Shown here: positions 1 to 6,220 of the stretch, in pieces | Layout of the letters: each line of letters opens with the position of its first letter | How positions within the stretch are numbered: the stretch's first letter is position 1 | DNA from: an uncultured Angelakisella sp. | Lineage (GTDB): Bacteria > Bacillota > Clostridia > Oscillospirales > Ruminococcaceae | DNA length: 15,648 bases | Direction of reading: 5' to 3' | Assembly (NCBI GenBank): GCA_910585535.1 | Contig: CAJUFK010000081.1 | Location: 1 to 15,648, forward strand | The notes under the pieces: generated by a model | What the model was told of the DNA's origin: nothing | Database searches by the model: none | What the model saw: only the letters and a program-made list of their open reading frames with translations | Made by a program: the position numbers and the translations under genes

Positions 1-10
1 CCCGCAAATA

Positions 11-29
11 CACCCCGGTGGGGTGTTTT
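11..29 (+). terminator. Small intrinsic terminator of an upstream gene
   Basis: A 6-bp stem (CACCCC at 11-16, GGGGTG at 20-25) with a 3-nt loop is followed by TTTT at 26-29. It probably ends a plus-strand gene lying left of the window. The stem is short, so the call is tentative. Confidence 0.45.
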
Positions 30-50
30 GCGCGGACGCACCCAGTAACA

Positions 51-109
51 GGACCTTGGGGCCAAAGGCCCCAAGGTCCGTGACCACTAAAGGCCGCCGC
101 CAGGCGGCC
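51..109. repeat. Two adjacent hairpins, one a perfect 13-bp palindrome
   Basis: The first is a perfect 13-bp inverted repeat (51-63 against 67-79) around an AAA loop. The second is a 7-bp stem (GGCCGCC 92-98, GGCGGCC 103-109) with a 4-nt loop. Neither is followed by a T-run on the plus strand. They may be intergenic repeat units or a strong RNA stop. No gene is seen between 30 and 214. Confidence 0.5.
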
Positions 110-175
110 CTTCGGACGCGGCAAATTCCTTCCCTTGTAGAAAAAGATGGGTGCCGGGACTTTTGGGTCACACCC

Positions 176-205
176 TAAAAACAAATGGCCGCCTCAAAGG
201 GCGGC
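176..205 (-). terminator. Intrinsic terminator of the AbrB-like gene
   Basis: Read on the minus strand, GCCGCC (205-200) pairs with GGCGGC (193-188) across a 6-nt loop and is followed by a T-rich tail around 186-176. It lies about 10 nt past the TAA stop of the AbrB-like gene. Confidence 0.65.
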
Positions 206-214
206 TCTTGGAAT

Positions 215-469
215 TTACAGGGCGGCGCTGTTCAGCTTCGCTACACATTGGGCACAGACAAACTTCCCCTCCAGTTGGATAAGATTCTCCCGCCCCCCGC
301 AGAAGATGCAGTTGGGGGAATATTTCCGGATGACTACCTTGCTGCCGTCCAGAAAGATCTCTACGTCGCTTTTGTCCAATTCCAGAAGGCGGCGCATCTC
401 CGCCGGGAGGACGATCCGTCCCAGATCATCCACCTTCCGTACGATCCCCGTGGTGTTCATTCCGTTCAT
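215..469 (-). CDS. AbrB/SpoVT-family transition regulator with C-terminal zinc ribbon
   Basis: 84 residues. Residues 4-50 form a SpoVT/AbrB swapped-hairpin DNA-binding domain with the hallmark run TGIVRKVDDLGRIVLPAEMR. Residues 54-75 carry two CxxC pairs (C54/C57 and C72/C75), which suggests a small zinc ribbon after the DNA-binding domain. Family members are dimeric transition-state regulators of post-exponential genes, including sporulation genes; the targets of this one cannot be read here. The start is ambiguous: ATG at 469 has GAGAGG 7 nt upstream, while ATG at 460 (MNTTGIV, the commoner family start) has AGGAG 9 nt upstream. It is monocistronic, divergent from spmA, with its own promoter and terminator. 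Confidence 0.9.
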   Translation of the reverse strand: MNGMNTTGIVRKVDDLGRIVLPAEMRRLLELDKSDVEIFLDGSKVVIRKYSPNCIFCGGRENLIQLEGKFVCAQCVAKLNSAAL

Positions 470-510
470 CTCCTATCCTCTCTTCTCCATGAACCACCTT
501 TGTCTTCTTC

Positions 511-539
511 ATTATACAAGAATATCGACAAAAAAACAA
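511..539 (-). promoter_or_regulatory. Sigma-A promoter of the AbrB-like gene
   Basis: On the minus strand a TTGTTT -35 (539-534) and a perfect TATAAT -10 (516-511) are separated by 17 nt. The expected start near 505 leaves a leader of about 35 nt. The region is AT-rich, unlike its surroundings. Confidence 0.65.
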
Positions 540-619
540 CTGCTTTTACGAAAAAACTAGGAAATATATGAATATAATTTACCAAAGAGTGAAGATCTGG
601 CAAAGGGGGAAGGCAAGGG

Positions 620-1216
620 ATGATGAGCGGCATCATCGGCGGGATGATCCTGCTGTCCATAATTACCGGAGCTGTGGGGGGAAATATGGCGGCGGTTTCT
701 ACCGCGGCCATGAACGGCTGCGGCCAGGCGGTGGAACTGGCCCTCTCCCTGGCGGGGACGATCTGCCTGTGGAGCGGGGTGATGGGTATCGCGGAGAAAA
801 GCGGTCTTACCGACGTACTCAGCCGGATGTTCCGGCCGGTGAACCGGTTCCTATTCCGGGGGCTTTCCCCGGACAGCCCTGCAATCAAGGCGGTCTCCAT
901 GAATATGGCGGCCAATCTCCTGGGGCTGGGCAACGCCGCCACCCCCCTGGGCCTTGCCGCCATGAAGGAACTGGCCCGGGAGAACCCCGAACCCGGCACA
1001 GCCAGCCAGGCCATGGTGACCTTTGTGGTGCTGAACACCGCCTCCCTGCAGATCCTTCCCACCACCAACGCTTATCTGCGGCTGGCCGCCGGCTCCAAGG
1101 AGCCTATGGAGATCCTGCCGGCGGTGTGGCTGGCCTCCACCGTCTCCATCTGTGTGGGGGTGTTTATGTCCAGAGCCCTCCGGGGGCGGAAGCAAAGGAG
1201 GGAGTTGGGCGGATGA
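620..1216 (+). CDS. spmA: Spore maturation protein A
   Basis: 198 residues, close to the usual SpmA length. It is a multi-pass membrane protein of the nucleoside-recognition/Gate family, acting with SpmB in spore core dehydration and heat resistance. Recognisable stretches are NMAANLLGLGNAATPLG (95-111) and a later NTASLQILPTTN segment, both characteristic of SpmA. The ATG at 620 is preceded by AAAGGGGGAAGG; the same frame has a TGA at 590-592, so no longer start is possible. The stop overlaps the spmB start (ATGATG), which implies translational coupling. Expression is expected in the mother cell under a sporulation sigma factor, but no convincing promoter was seen. Confidence 0.95.
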   Translation: MMSGIIGGMILLSIITGAVGGNMAAVSTAAMNGCGQAVELALSLAGTICLWSGVMGIAEKSGLTDVLSRMFRPVNRFLFRGLSPDSPAIKAVSMNMAANLLGLGNAATPLGLAAMKELARENPEPGTASQAMVTFVVLNTASLQILPTTNAYLRLAAGSKEPMEILPAVWLASTVSICVGVFMSRALRGRKQRRELGG

Positions 1217-1740
1217 TGGCGGTCATCAACCATTTCATCGTCCCGGGGATCATCGGGGGGATTTTTCTCTTCGGCATCTGCCGGGGGATCAACACTTTTG
1301 ACGCCTTTCTGGAGGGCGCCCGGGAGGGCCTTTCCACCATCGTCTCCATCGTCCCGGCCCTCATCTGTCTGCTGACGGCGGTGGCGATGTTCAAGGCCAG
1401 CGGCGCCTTGGACGTCCTCAGCTGGGGCCTCTCCCCCCTGGCTGCTTCCCTGGGCCTTCCCCGGGAGGTGCTGCCCCTGGCGCTGCTGCGGCCCATCTCC
1501 GGCAGCGGTGCCATGGTGCTGTTTAACGATATTCTGGCCACCTACGGCCCGGACAGCTTCATCGGACGGGTGGCCAGCGTCATGGAGGGCTCCACCGAAA
1601 CCACCTTTTACACCATTGCGGTGTACTATGGGGCCATCGGGGTGAAAAGGACCAGGCACACACTGCCCTCGGCGCTGTCGGCGGACCTGGCGGGGATCAT
1701 TATGAGCGCGGTAGCGGTACGGCTCTTTCTGGGGGCGTAA
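1213..1740 (+). CDS. spmB: Spore maturation protein B
   Basis: 175 residues, matching the family (about 178). It is a hydrophobic Gate-domain partner of SpmA. Diagnostic segments are LLRPISGSGA (91-100) and the GSTETTFYTIAVYYGAIGVK block (126-145). Start chosen at ATG 1213: AAAGGAGG at 1195-1202 gives 10-nt spacing; a second ATG follows at 1216. It overlaps spmA by 4 nt, so the two form a coupled pair. A hairpin at 1785-1833 lies 44 nt past the stop. Function in spore dehydration is known for the family; no unusual residue was noticed. Confidence 0.95.
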   Translation: MMAVINHFIVPGIIGGIFLFGICRGINTFDAFLEGAREGLSTIVSIVPALICLLTAVAMFKASGALDVLSWGLSPLAASLGLPREVLPLALLRPISGSGAMVLFNDILATYGPDSFIGRVASVMEGSTETTFYTIAVYYGAIGVKRTRHTLPSALSADLAGIIMSAVAVRLFLGA

Positions 1741-1784
1741 GACACAGCCTCCCGCCTCTTGTACGCCGGGGCCAAAAAAGAAAA

Positions 1785-1833
1785 CAGGAGAAAGGCCCGG
1801 GGCGCCCATTGGCAGCTCCAGACTTTTCTCCTG
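1785..1833 (+). terminator. Possible terminator downstream of spmB
   Basis: A perfect 9-bp inverted repeat (CAGGAGAAA at 1785-1793, TTTCTCCTG at 1825-1833) encloses a GC-rich 31-nt loop that can fold further. It is followed by the pyrimidine-rich CTTCTCTTTTC. The loop is long for a classical terminator, so this could instead be a structured repeat. Confidence 0.4.
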
Positions 1834-1870
1834 CTTCTCTTTTCGGTTAAAAACCTGTATTCATAGCCGA

Positions 1871-2014
1871 GGGATGCCGGAAGGACGAGGTTTTTCCCGT
1901 CAGGCAAGGAGAATTTCCGCAGCCATACCGACGGACGGCGAGGGAAATCGACCCAGCAGGGCGGAAAAAGACCCGGCCAGATGGTACCAAACGGTTGTGA
2001 ATACAGCTTCTAAG
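1871..2014 (+). repeat. Dispersed structured repeat, copy 1
   Basis: This intergenic stretch is related to 14581-14705. The first 39 nt (1871-1909, starting GGGATGCC) match copy 2 at 30 of 39 positions without gaps. The last 60 nt (1955-2014, ending GCTTCTAAG) match at 53 of 60. The 45-nt centre differs in length from copy 2. An internal stem pairs TTTTTCC (1891-1897) with GGAAAAA (1963-1969). An outer 9-bp stem pairs CTGTATTCA (1855-1863) with TGAATACAG (1998-2006), so the unit may begin near 1855. It contains no ORF and sits between convergent genes spmB and the esterase. Confidence 0.8.
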
Positions 2015-2016
2015 TT

Positions 2017-2835
2017 CTATCCCCTGTTTGGGTAATCCTGGAACACCCAGCGCAAAGCGTCCGGGAAGCGGCTGCGCCACTCCTTCTGGTTGTGGATCGC
2101 CTCGGGGTAGATGTTGTACCTAACCGCCTCCGCCGGCACGCCATGGTCAAGGTAGTTTTGATACAGGTCGTTGGCGCCCTGGAGGAACTCCTCCTTGGTG
2201 GTCATACGCCCAAACTCGTTGGTGCCCACATCCATATAGATGTACTTCAGATGGCTGTACGAGGCGCTGTCCAGCGTCTCCTTCAGCTTATCCATCCAGA
2301 TGCAGACGGCGCTGCTCATGGCCAGAAGGCGGGTGAACACCGCCGGATAGCTGAGGGCTGCGTAGATGCTGATGAGGCCCCCGGTGCTGTAGCCGCAGAC
2401 GGCGGTATCCTCCGCCCCGGGCAGAGTGCGGTAGCTGCGGTCGATAAAGGGCTTCCACTCCTCCACCAGCCACTTCAGGTACTCCTTTCCCCGGCCCTCG
2501 ATGCGGGGTTCAAATTTCTTTTCCGGGGGGACGACAAAGTCCTTTGTGTAGGGGGAATACTGGGCGGTTCGGAGGGCGTGATCCTCCGGGGACTCAATGG
2601 CCACCAGGATCACCTGGGGAAGAAAGGCGCCGTAATCCTTGTAATACTGTTCAAAGCGGAGGCTCTCCGCCCCCCAAAAGGCCTGGTCATCCCGGAATAC
2701 ATCCTGCCCGTCGTTGACATAGATCACAGGGTACCGCTTTTCCCCGGCCTCGTAGCCGTCGGGGGTCATCACCCGCACCCGAACAGGACGGTCCTCCAGA
2801 GTGGATATTTTCGTGTCGAAAATGTCGATTCTCAT
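2017..2835 (-). CDS. Esterase of the EstD/enterochelin esterase-like alpha/beta hydrolase family
   Basis: 272 residues of the PF00756-type family, which hydrolyses ester or thioester bonds of varied acyl compounds (siderophore esterases, feruloyl esterases, S-formylglutathione hydrolases). The likely triad is Ser150 in the elbow GYSTGG, Asp202 in YMDVGTNE and His248 in EAIHNQKEW. The early VMTPDGYEAG...YPVIYVNDGQD block (residues 22-45) is typical. There is no signal peptide, so it should be cytoplasmic. The ATG at 2835 is fixed by an in-frame stop 9-7 nt upstream; AAAGGAAAG lies further back. It is last in the minus-strand run, 46 nt after its paralogue (2882-3682). Substrate unknown; the neighbouring transporter hints at a hydroxycarboxylate ester, which is inference. 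Confidence 0.85.
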   Translation of the reverse strand: MRIDIFDTKISTLEDRPVRVRVMTPDGYEAGEKRYPVIYVNDGQDVFRDDQAFWGAESLRFEQYYKDYGAFLPQVILVAIESPEDHALRTAQYSPYTKDFVVPPEKKFEPRIEGRGKEYLKWLVEEWKPFIDRSYRTLPGAEDTAVCGYSTGGLISIYAALSYPAVFTRLLAMSSAVCIWMDKLKETLDSASYSHLKYIYMDVGTNEFGRMTTKEEFLQGANDLYQNYLDHGVPAEAVRYNIYPEAIHNQKEWRSRFPDALRWVFQDYPNRG

Positions 2836-2881
2836 GGTTTTTCACCATACTTTCCTTTTGTTCTTCCGCCGGCGGCGGGTA

Positions 2882-3682
2882 TCACAGGTCCTGAAAGATC
2901 CAGCGCACAGCGTCGGGAAAGCGCCGCCGCCATGCCCGCTGGCTGTGTTCCTGGTCTTCAAAAATCTCATACTTCAGCTGTTCCCGGCCGAAGCCATAGC
3001 TTCTGAATTTTTCGTGGATGATGGCGGCCCCTTTCAGGAACTGCTCCGCAGTGGTCATCCGCCCCTGCTCGTTGACCCCCACGTCCAGATAGATATACCT
3101 GATGTGGTCCGTATTGCAGCTTTCCAGCGTCTGTTCCAGGCAGTCCATCCAAATGTAGAACGCCCCGCTGATGACCATGAGGCGGGAAAAGGTCTTGGGA
3201 TACATCGCAACGCCGTAGGTGGAGAGCATCCCGGCGGTGCTGTATCCCCCCAGGGCGGTGTACTCCTTCTGGGGGCGGGTGCGGTAGTTGCGGTCGATCC
3301 AGGGCTTCAGTTCCCTGACGATCCACTCCAAATACTCCCTGCCTGTGCCTGCAATATCGGCCTCGAAGCTGGACCCCGGCGGGACCTCAAAGTGCTTGCT
3401 GTAGGGGGAATACTGCCGGGTGCGCTGGACATTGTCCATCGGGCAGTCGATGCCCACAATCATAACCTGAGGCAGGAATCTGCTAAAGTCCCGGTAGTAT
3501 TGGGCGTACCGCAGGCTTTGGCCGTTGACGGCGTCCTCATCGTAAAAAAGGTCCTGTCCGTCGTGCATATAAAGCACCGGGTAGTTTCGGGCGCCCTCTT
3601 CGTAGCCGTCGGGGGTCATCACCCGGAAGGTCACATCGACGCCAAATGGGGTCAGTTTGGTCTGATACACTTGGATATTCAT
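2882..3682 (-). CDS. Second EstD-like esterase, paralogue with GxSxA elbow
   Basis: 266 residues, aligning along its whole length with the esterase at 2017-2835 (about half the residues identical by eye), so the two arose by duplication. The putative nucleophile is Ser148, but its elbow is GYSTAG rather than GYSTGG, replacing the usual second Gly of GxSxG with Ala. Asp200 (IYLDVGVNE) and His246 (DQEHSQRAW) complete the triad. No signal peptide. Its ATG overlaps the TGA of the upstream gene (ATGA), so translation is probably coupled to the 264-residue membrane protein. Activity is likely retained; specificity may have diverged from its partner. Confidence 0.85.
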   Translation of the reverse strand: MNIQVYQTKLTPFGVDVTFRVMTPDGYEEGARNYPVLYMHDGQDLFYDEDAVNGQSLRYAQYYRDFSRFLPQVMIVGIDCPMDNVQRTRQYSPYSKHFEVPPGSSFEADIAGTGREYLEWIVRELKPWIDRNYRTRPQKEYTALGGYSTAGMLSTYGVAMYPKTFSRLMVISGAFYIWMDCLEQTLESCNTDHIRYIYLDVGVNEQGRMTTAEQFLKGAAIIHEKFRSYGFGREQLKYEIFEDQEHSQRAWRRRFPDAVRWIFQDL

Positions 3683-4473
3683 AATCCACCCGCTTTCTCT
3701 CCAGAACCCCCGGCCAGGCCCAGGATCTCCGCCTCCGGCTGGGGCAGCAGCAGCGCCTCCCCATTGGGCAGCGCGGCCCGGTACACCTTTTCCTTTCTCA
3801 TTTTGGTCAGGCAGTAGGTGGTATGGAGGAACTGCTTGCGCCTGCCGGTCTTCATCTCCGCCAATACCGCGGCGTAGATGAAGCTTTCCACCACCAGGAA
3901 CCGGTCCAGCCGCAGGCCCTCCTGGCGTAGAAGATCCTGGTGGCTTTCCGGGATGGCCTCCCAGGCCAGCTCCCGGATTTGGTACTGCCGGGGAGGTTGG
4001 GCCAGCGCTTCACGGTCCAGGTCAAAAAGGTAGAGCATCTGTCCGTCTGCCCCGTAGATGCAGTTTTTCACAAAGACGTTTTCCAGCCGGTATACCGTTT
4101 CGCCGCTGCGGCAGAGCAGAACCGGATCGAACCCATCCTCCCGGCGGCAGTAGCCGAAGGTGTAACGGCGGTTCTCCGGGATGCCCAGGGCGGTAAGGGC
4201 GGCTTCCAGTTCCCCCAGCCGCTGCTGTTCCATCCGGGTGTACTCGTCCATCAGCTGCTGCCGCTGGCGGCGGTCGGTCCAGAACACCGCCGCCAGGTAG
4301 GCCGCCCCGATGAGAAGAAAGATCTCTTTGCCTATGGTCATATAAAGGAGACTGGGAACCAGCACCAGCAGCAGGCTGCGGTTTGTACTGGTCCGGATGT
4401 TCAGGTGCCGCTGGCTGTATTCCCGGTAGGGATCGTCCGCCTGGAATACCGGCTGTTGTCTGCCCTTTGTCAC
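3679..4473 (-). CDS. Unrecognised two-TM protein with cytoplasmic domain
   Basis: 264 residues; family not recognised. A basic and polar N-terminus is followed by two hydrophobic segments (about 33-47 and 50-66), a basic stretch (DRRQRQQ), a probable short coiled coil (68-95), and a soluble domain of about 170 residues with no catalytic motif I can name. The topology suggests a hairpin membrane anchor with the bulk in the cytoplasm. GTG start at 4473, with AAAGGAGG 8 nt upstream. Its TGA overlaps the ATG of the following esterase, a sign of joint production. A hairpin separates it from the upstream transporter, so it may be expressed by read-through. It could be a scaffold or regulator for the esterases; this is speculation. 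Confidence 0.75.
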   Translation of the reverse strand: MTKGRQQPVFQADDPYREYSQRHLNIRTSTNRSLLLVLVPSLLYMTIGKEIFLLIGAAYLAAVFWTDRRQRQQLMDEYTRMEQQRLGELEAALTALGIPENRRYTFGYCRREDGFDPVLLCRSGETVYRLENVFVKNCIYGADGQMLYLFDLDREALAQPPRQYQIRELAWEAIPESHQDLLRQEGLRLDRFLVVESFIYAAVLAEMKTGRRKQFLHTTYCLTKMRKEKVYRAALPNGEALLLPQPEAEILGLAGGSGEKAGGL

Positions 4474-4496
4474 CGGGCCGCCCTCCTTTCTCCGAA

Positions 4497-4536
4497 AAGG
4501 GGCGGCGGCTTTTTCTGTTTTCCCCCGCCGCCCCTT
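4497..4536 (-). terminator. GC-rich hairpin between transporter and downstream genes
   Basis: A perfect 12-bp stem (4497-4508 with 4525-4536) starts 8 nt after the transporter stop. Read on the minus strand the stem ends in TTTT. It should end most transporter transcripts, with read-through supplying the orphan membrane protein and esterases, unless an unseen promoter lies in the 20-odd nt before them. Confidence 0.7.
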
Positions 4537-4543
4537 CTGAAAC

Positions 4544-5857
4544 TTACAGGAAACGCCCGAAGAAGAAGCTGGCCACCACCAGCATCAGGGCGCCGCCGAT
4601 CCGGGAGGAGATCTGGGCATAGGACATCATGTCCATCCGGTTGGCAGCGCCAAGGCACTGCACGTCCCCGGAGCCGCCGCCGTTGGCCATGCAGAGGCCG
4701 GCGGTAAGCATCCCCTCCACCGGGTAGAAGTGGAACAGGTTCCCCATCAGGTAGGTGCCGATCATGGCGCCCAGGACGGTAGCAATGATGCACAGAAGGT
4801 TGGCAGGGTTGGTAAACACCGCCGCGTAGTCGGTAAGATTGGTGCCGATGCCCACCGTAATCATCAGGGGGAAGGACATATACTTAACAAAGAAGAGCTG
4901 CATCCCCCTGGCGCCGGCCCGGATCTCCGGGGGCAGGATGTTGGAGATGTTAAGGATGGCCACCAGAATGACCATGAAGGCGAACTCATGGATGGTGAAG
5001 CCAAGATCCAGGACGTTGTTAATAATCGAGATCTTTTTGCCGTAAAGGGTGGCCACATTGAAGCAGAAAAGACCCAGGGCAAGGCCGGTGGCGTAGTCCG
5101 CAGCAGTGGGCTTGATGTCGGCGGCGGGATCGTGGACGGCGACGTTGTCCATCCCCTTCATCAGCTGGCCATTGCCGGTGAACTCCGGTTTGGCCTGGCC
5201 CAGCTTGTTCAGCAGGGCGCTCATAAAGACGGCCACCAGGTTGCCCAGGCTGATGACGGCAAAGGCGGATGCAAACCAGCTGGAAGCGTCACCGCCGGTG
5301 GCGGCCGCCCACATCTTGCTCATAGGCTGGATACCGGCGCCGTTGCCGCCCCCCATGATGGGGATGGCAAAGGAGGTGATGGCGTTCATCCCGCCCACGC
5401 CGGTGACCATGCCCACCAGGCCTGCCAGGCCCAGGGCGCAGGCCACGCCGGCGATGATGGTGGGGATGTAGCCCGCAAAGGACTTCATAAGCATCTTTCG
5501 GTCCACCGAAAGGACCGAGCCGGTGATAAGCACCAGGATGTAAAGGTTCAAAAAGCCGGTGCCGCCGTTAAAGGTGTTCAGGGCCTCGTTTGCTTTTTCC
5601 CCGATAAGGCCAAAGGTATTGATAGCGCCGGCCATCAGGCTGGTAAACAGCATACCGCCGCCGCACCAGGTCTTCCAGACCGGGATCTGATCCCCCACCC
5701 AGCCTAGCAGTGTTCCGATAATCATGGCGAAGCAGAGGGCGCCCACCATGTTGTTAATCATCCAGTCCTTGGCTGCGACGAACATCATCACCACCGAAAG
5801 GATCAGGAACATCCACAGCGGGAAACCCAGGATCTTGGTCTCTTTCATTTTGCTCAT
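4544..5857 (-). CDS. 2-hydroxycarboxylate transporter (CitS/MaeN family)
   Basis: 437 residues, normal for the 2HCT family, which takes up citrate, malate or related hydroxy acids in symport with Na+/H+ or exchanges them with lactate. Both signature re-entrant loops are visible: GGGNGAG (169-175) in the N-terminal half and ANGGGSGD (391-398) in the C-terminal half, followed by the ISSRIGGAL segment with Arg419, equivalent to the substrate-binding arginine of CitS. About eleven hydrophobic segments are apparent. ATG 5857 is chosen because GAGGAGG lies 7 nt upstream; the frame extends further but that part holds the promoter. A sigma-A promoter (5974-5946) and a LacI-type operator (5918-5937) precede it. 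No citrate lyase or malic enzyme gene is nearby, so the substrate cannot be fixed. Confidence 0.92.
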   Translation of the reverse strand: MSKMKETKILGFPLWMFLILSVVMMFVAAKDWMINNMVGALCFAMIIGTLLGWVGDQIPVWKTWCGGGMLFTSLMAGAINTFGLIGEKANEALNTFNGGTGFLNLYILVLITGSVLSVDRKMLMKSFAGYIPTIIAGVACALGLAGLVGMVTGVGGMNAITSFAIPIMGGGNGAGIQPMSKMWAAATGGDASSWFASAFAVISLGNLVAVFMSALLNKLGQAKPEFTGNGQLMKGMDNVAVHDPAADIKPTAADYATGLALGLFCFNVATLYGKKISIINNVLDLGFTIHEFAFMVILVAILNISNILPPEIRAGARGMQLFFVKYMSFPLMITVGIGTNLTDYAAVFTNPANLLCIIATVLGAMIGTYLMGNLFHFYPVEGMLTAGLCMANGGGSGDVQCLGAANRMDMMSYAQISSRIGGALMLVVASFFFGRFL

Positions 5858-5917
5858 GTCGTATCCTCCTCTTTGCTTTTCCGCCCCGGGCCCAGGACAT
5901 CTTTGCTGGCAAAACTG

Positions 5918-5937
5918 TTGATAAAACGTTTTACCAA
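5918..5937. promoter_or_regulatory. LacI-type operator O1, just downstream of the transporter start site
   Basis: A 20-bp near-perfect palindrome (TTGATAAAACGTTTTACCAA, 9 of 10 half-site pairs) has the central CG typical of LacI-family sites. It covers about +2 to +22 relative to the predicted transporter transcript, a position that would block RNA polymerase. The two half-sites are more widely spaced than in the CcpA cre consensus. The obvious ligand is the divergently encoded LacI protein. Confidence 0.75.
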
Positions 5938-5945
5938 TTATCCCT

Positions 5946-5974
5946 ATCATATTACAAAACTGTGAATGTGTCAA
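5946..5974 (-). promoter_or_regulatory. Strong sigma-A promoter of the transporter gene
   Basis: On the minus strand a perfect TTGACA (5974-5969) is separated by 17 nt from TATGAT (5951-5946). The start is expected near 5939, giving an untranslated leader of about 80 nt that begins with operator O1. Confidence 0.85.
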
Positions 5975-6094
5975 TCCTTTTTCAAGAAATTCATTTAATT
6001 TTGACGAATTATATCAAAAAAATTTGGGCAAAAAGCAAATAGAAATCTGATGTTTTTTGCTTTTTCAGACTTTCTCCACCATCTTCGTCATAAT

Positions 6095-6110
6095 GGTAAA
6101 CTAGTTTTCC
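6095..6110. promoter_or_regulatory. Possible second LacI-type operator O2
   Basis: GGTAAACTAGTTTTCC is a 16-bp palindrome with 7 of 8 matched pairs and shares the GGTAAA...TTTT framework with the core of O1. Its centre is about 175 bp from that of O1 and it ends 14 nt before the -35 box of the lacI-type gene. Repression by looping or autoregulation is conceivable. The 5858-6220 gap otherwise holds only the two promoters. Confidence 0.45.
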
Positions 6111-6124
6111 TATTCTTTGACAGA

Positions 6125-6153
6125 TTGATTGTCCCCGCAAAACGTGATAAAAT
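6125..6153 (+). promoter_or_regulatory. Probable promoter of the LacI-sortase operon
   Basis: TTGATT (6125-6130), 17 nt, then TAAAAT (6148-6153). The start near 6160 gives a leader of about 60 nt. This places the promoter inside the longest open frame and argues against starts upstream of 6221. Confidence 0.6.
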
Positions 6154-6220
6154 AAGGACAGTCTATCATCTGGGGCAAAAACCTGGCATCCAGGGCCCTG
6201 CAAAGAGGGAGGGGATCTTT

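Noticed and set aside
4730..5707. Long plus-strand open frame inside the transporter region
   Set aside because: It mirrors the 2HCT gene, has Gly/His/Asp-rich composition typical of an antisense shadow, and lacks a ribosome binding site.
5918..5937. CcpA cre site
   Set aside because: The half-sites are spaced more widely than in cre, and a dedicated LacI regulator is adjacent; it is better read as its operator.
6139..6150. Third LacI operator over the regulator's -10 region
   Set aside because: Only the AAAACG half is present; the other half (TGAT) does not match.
6050..6220. N-terminal extension of the LacI protein from ATG 6050
   Set aside because: The predicted promoter and O2 lie inside it and the HTH starts directly after the TTG at 6221, which has a good binding site.
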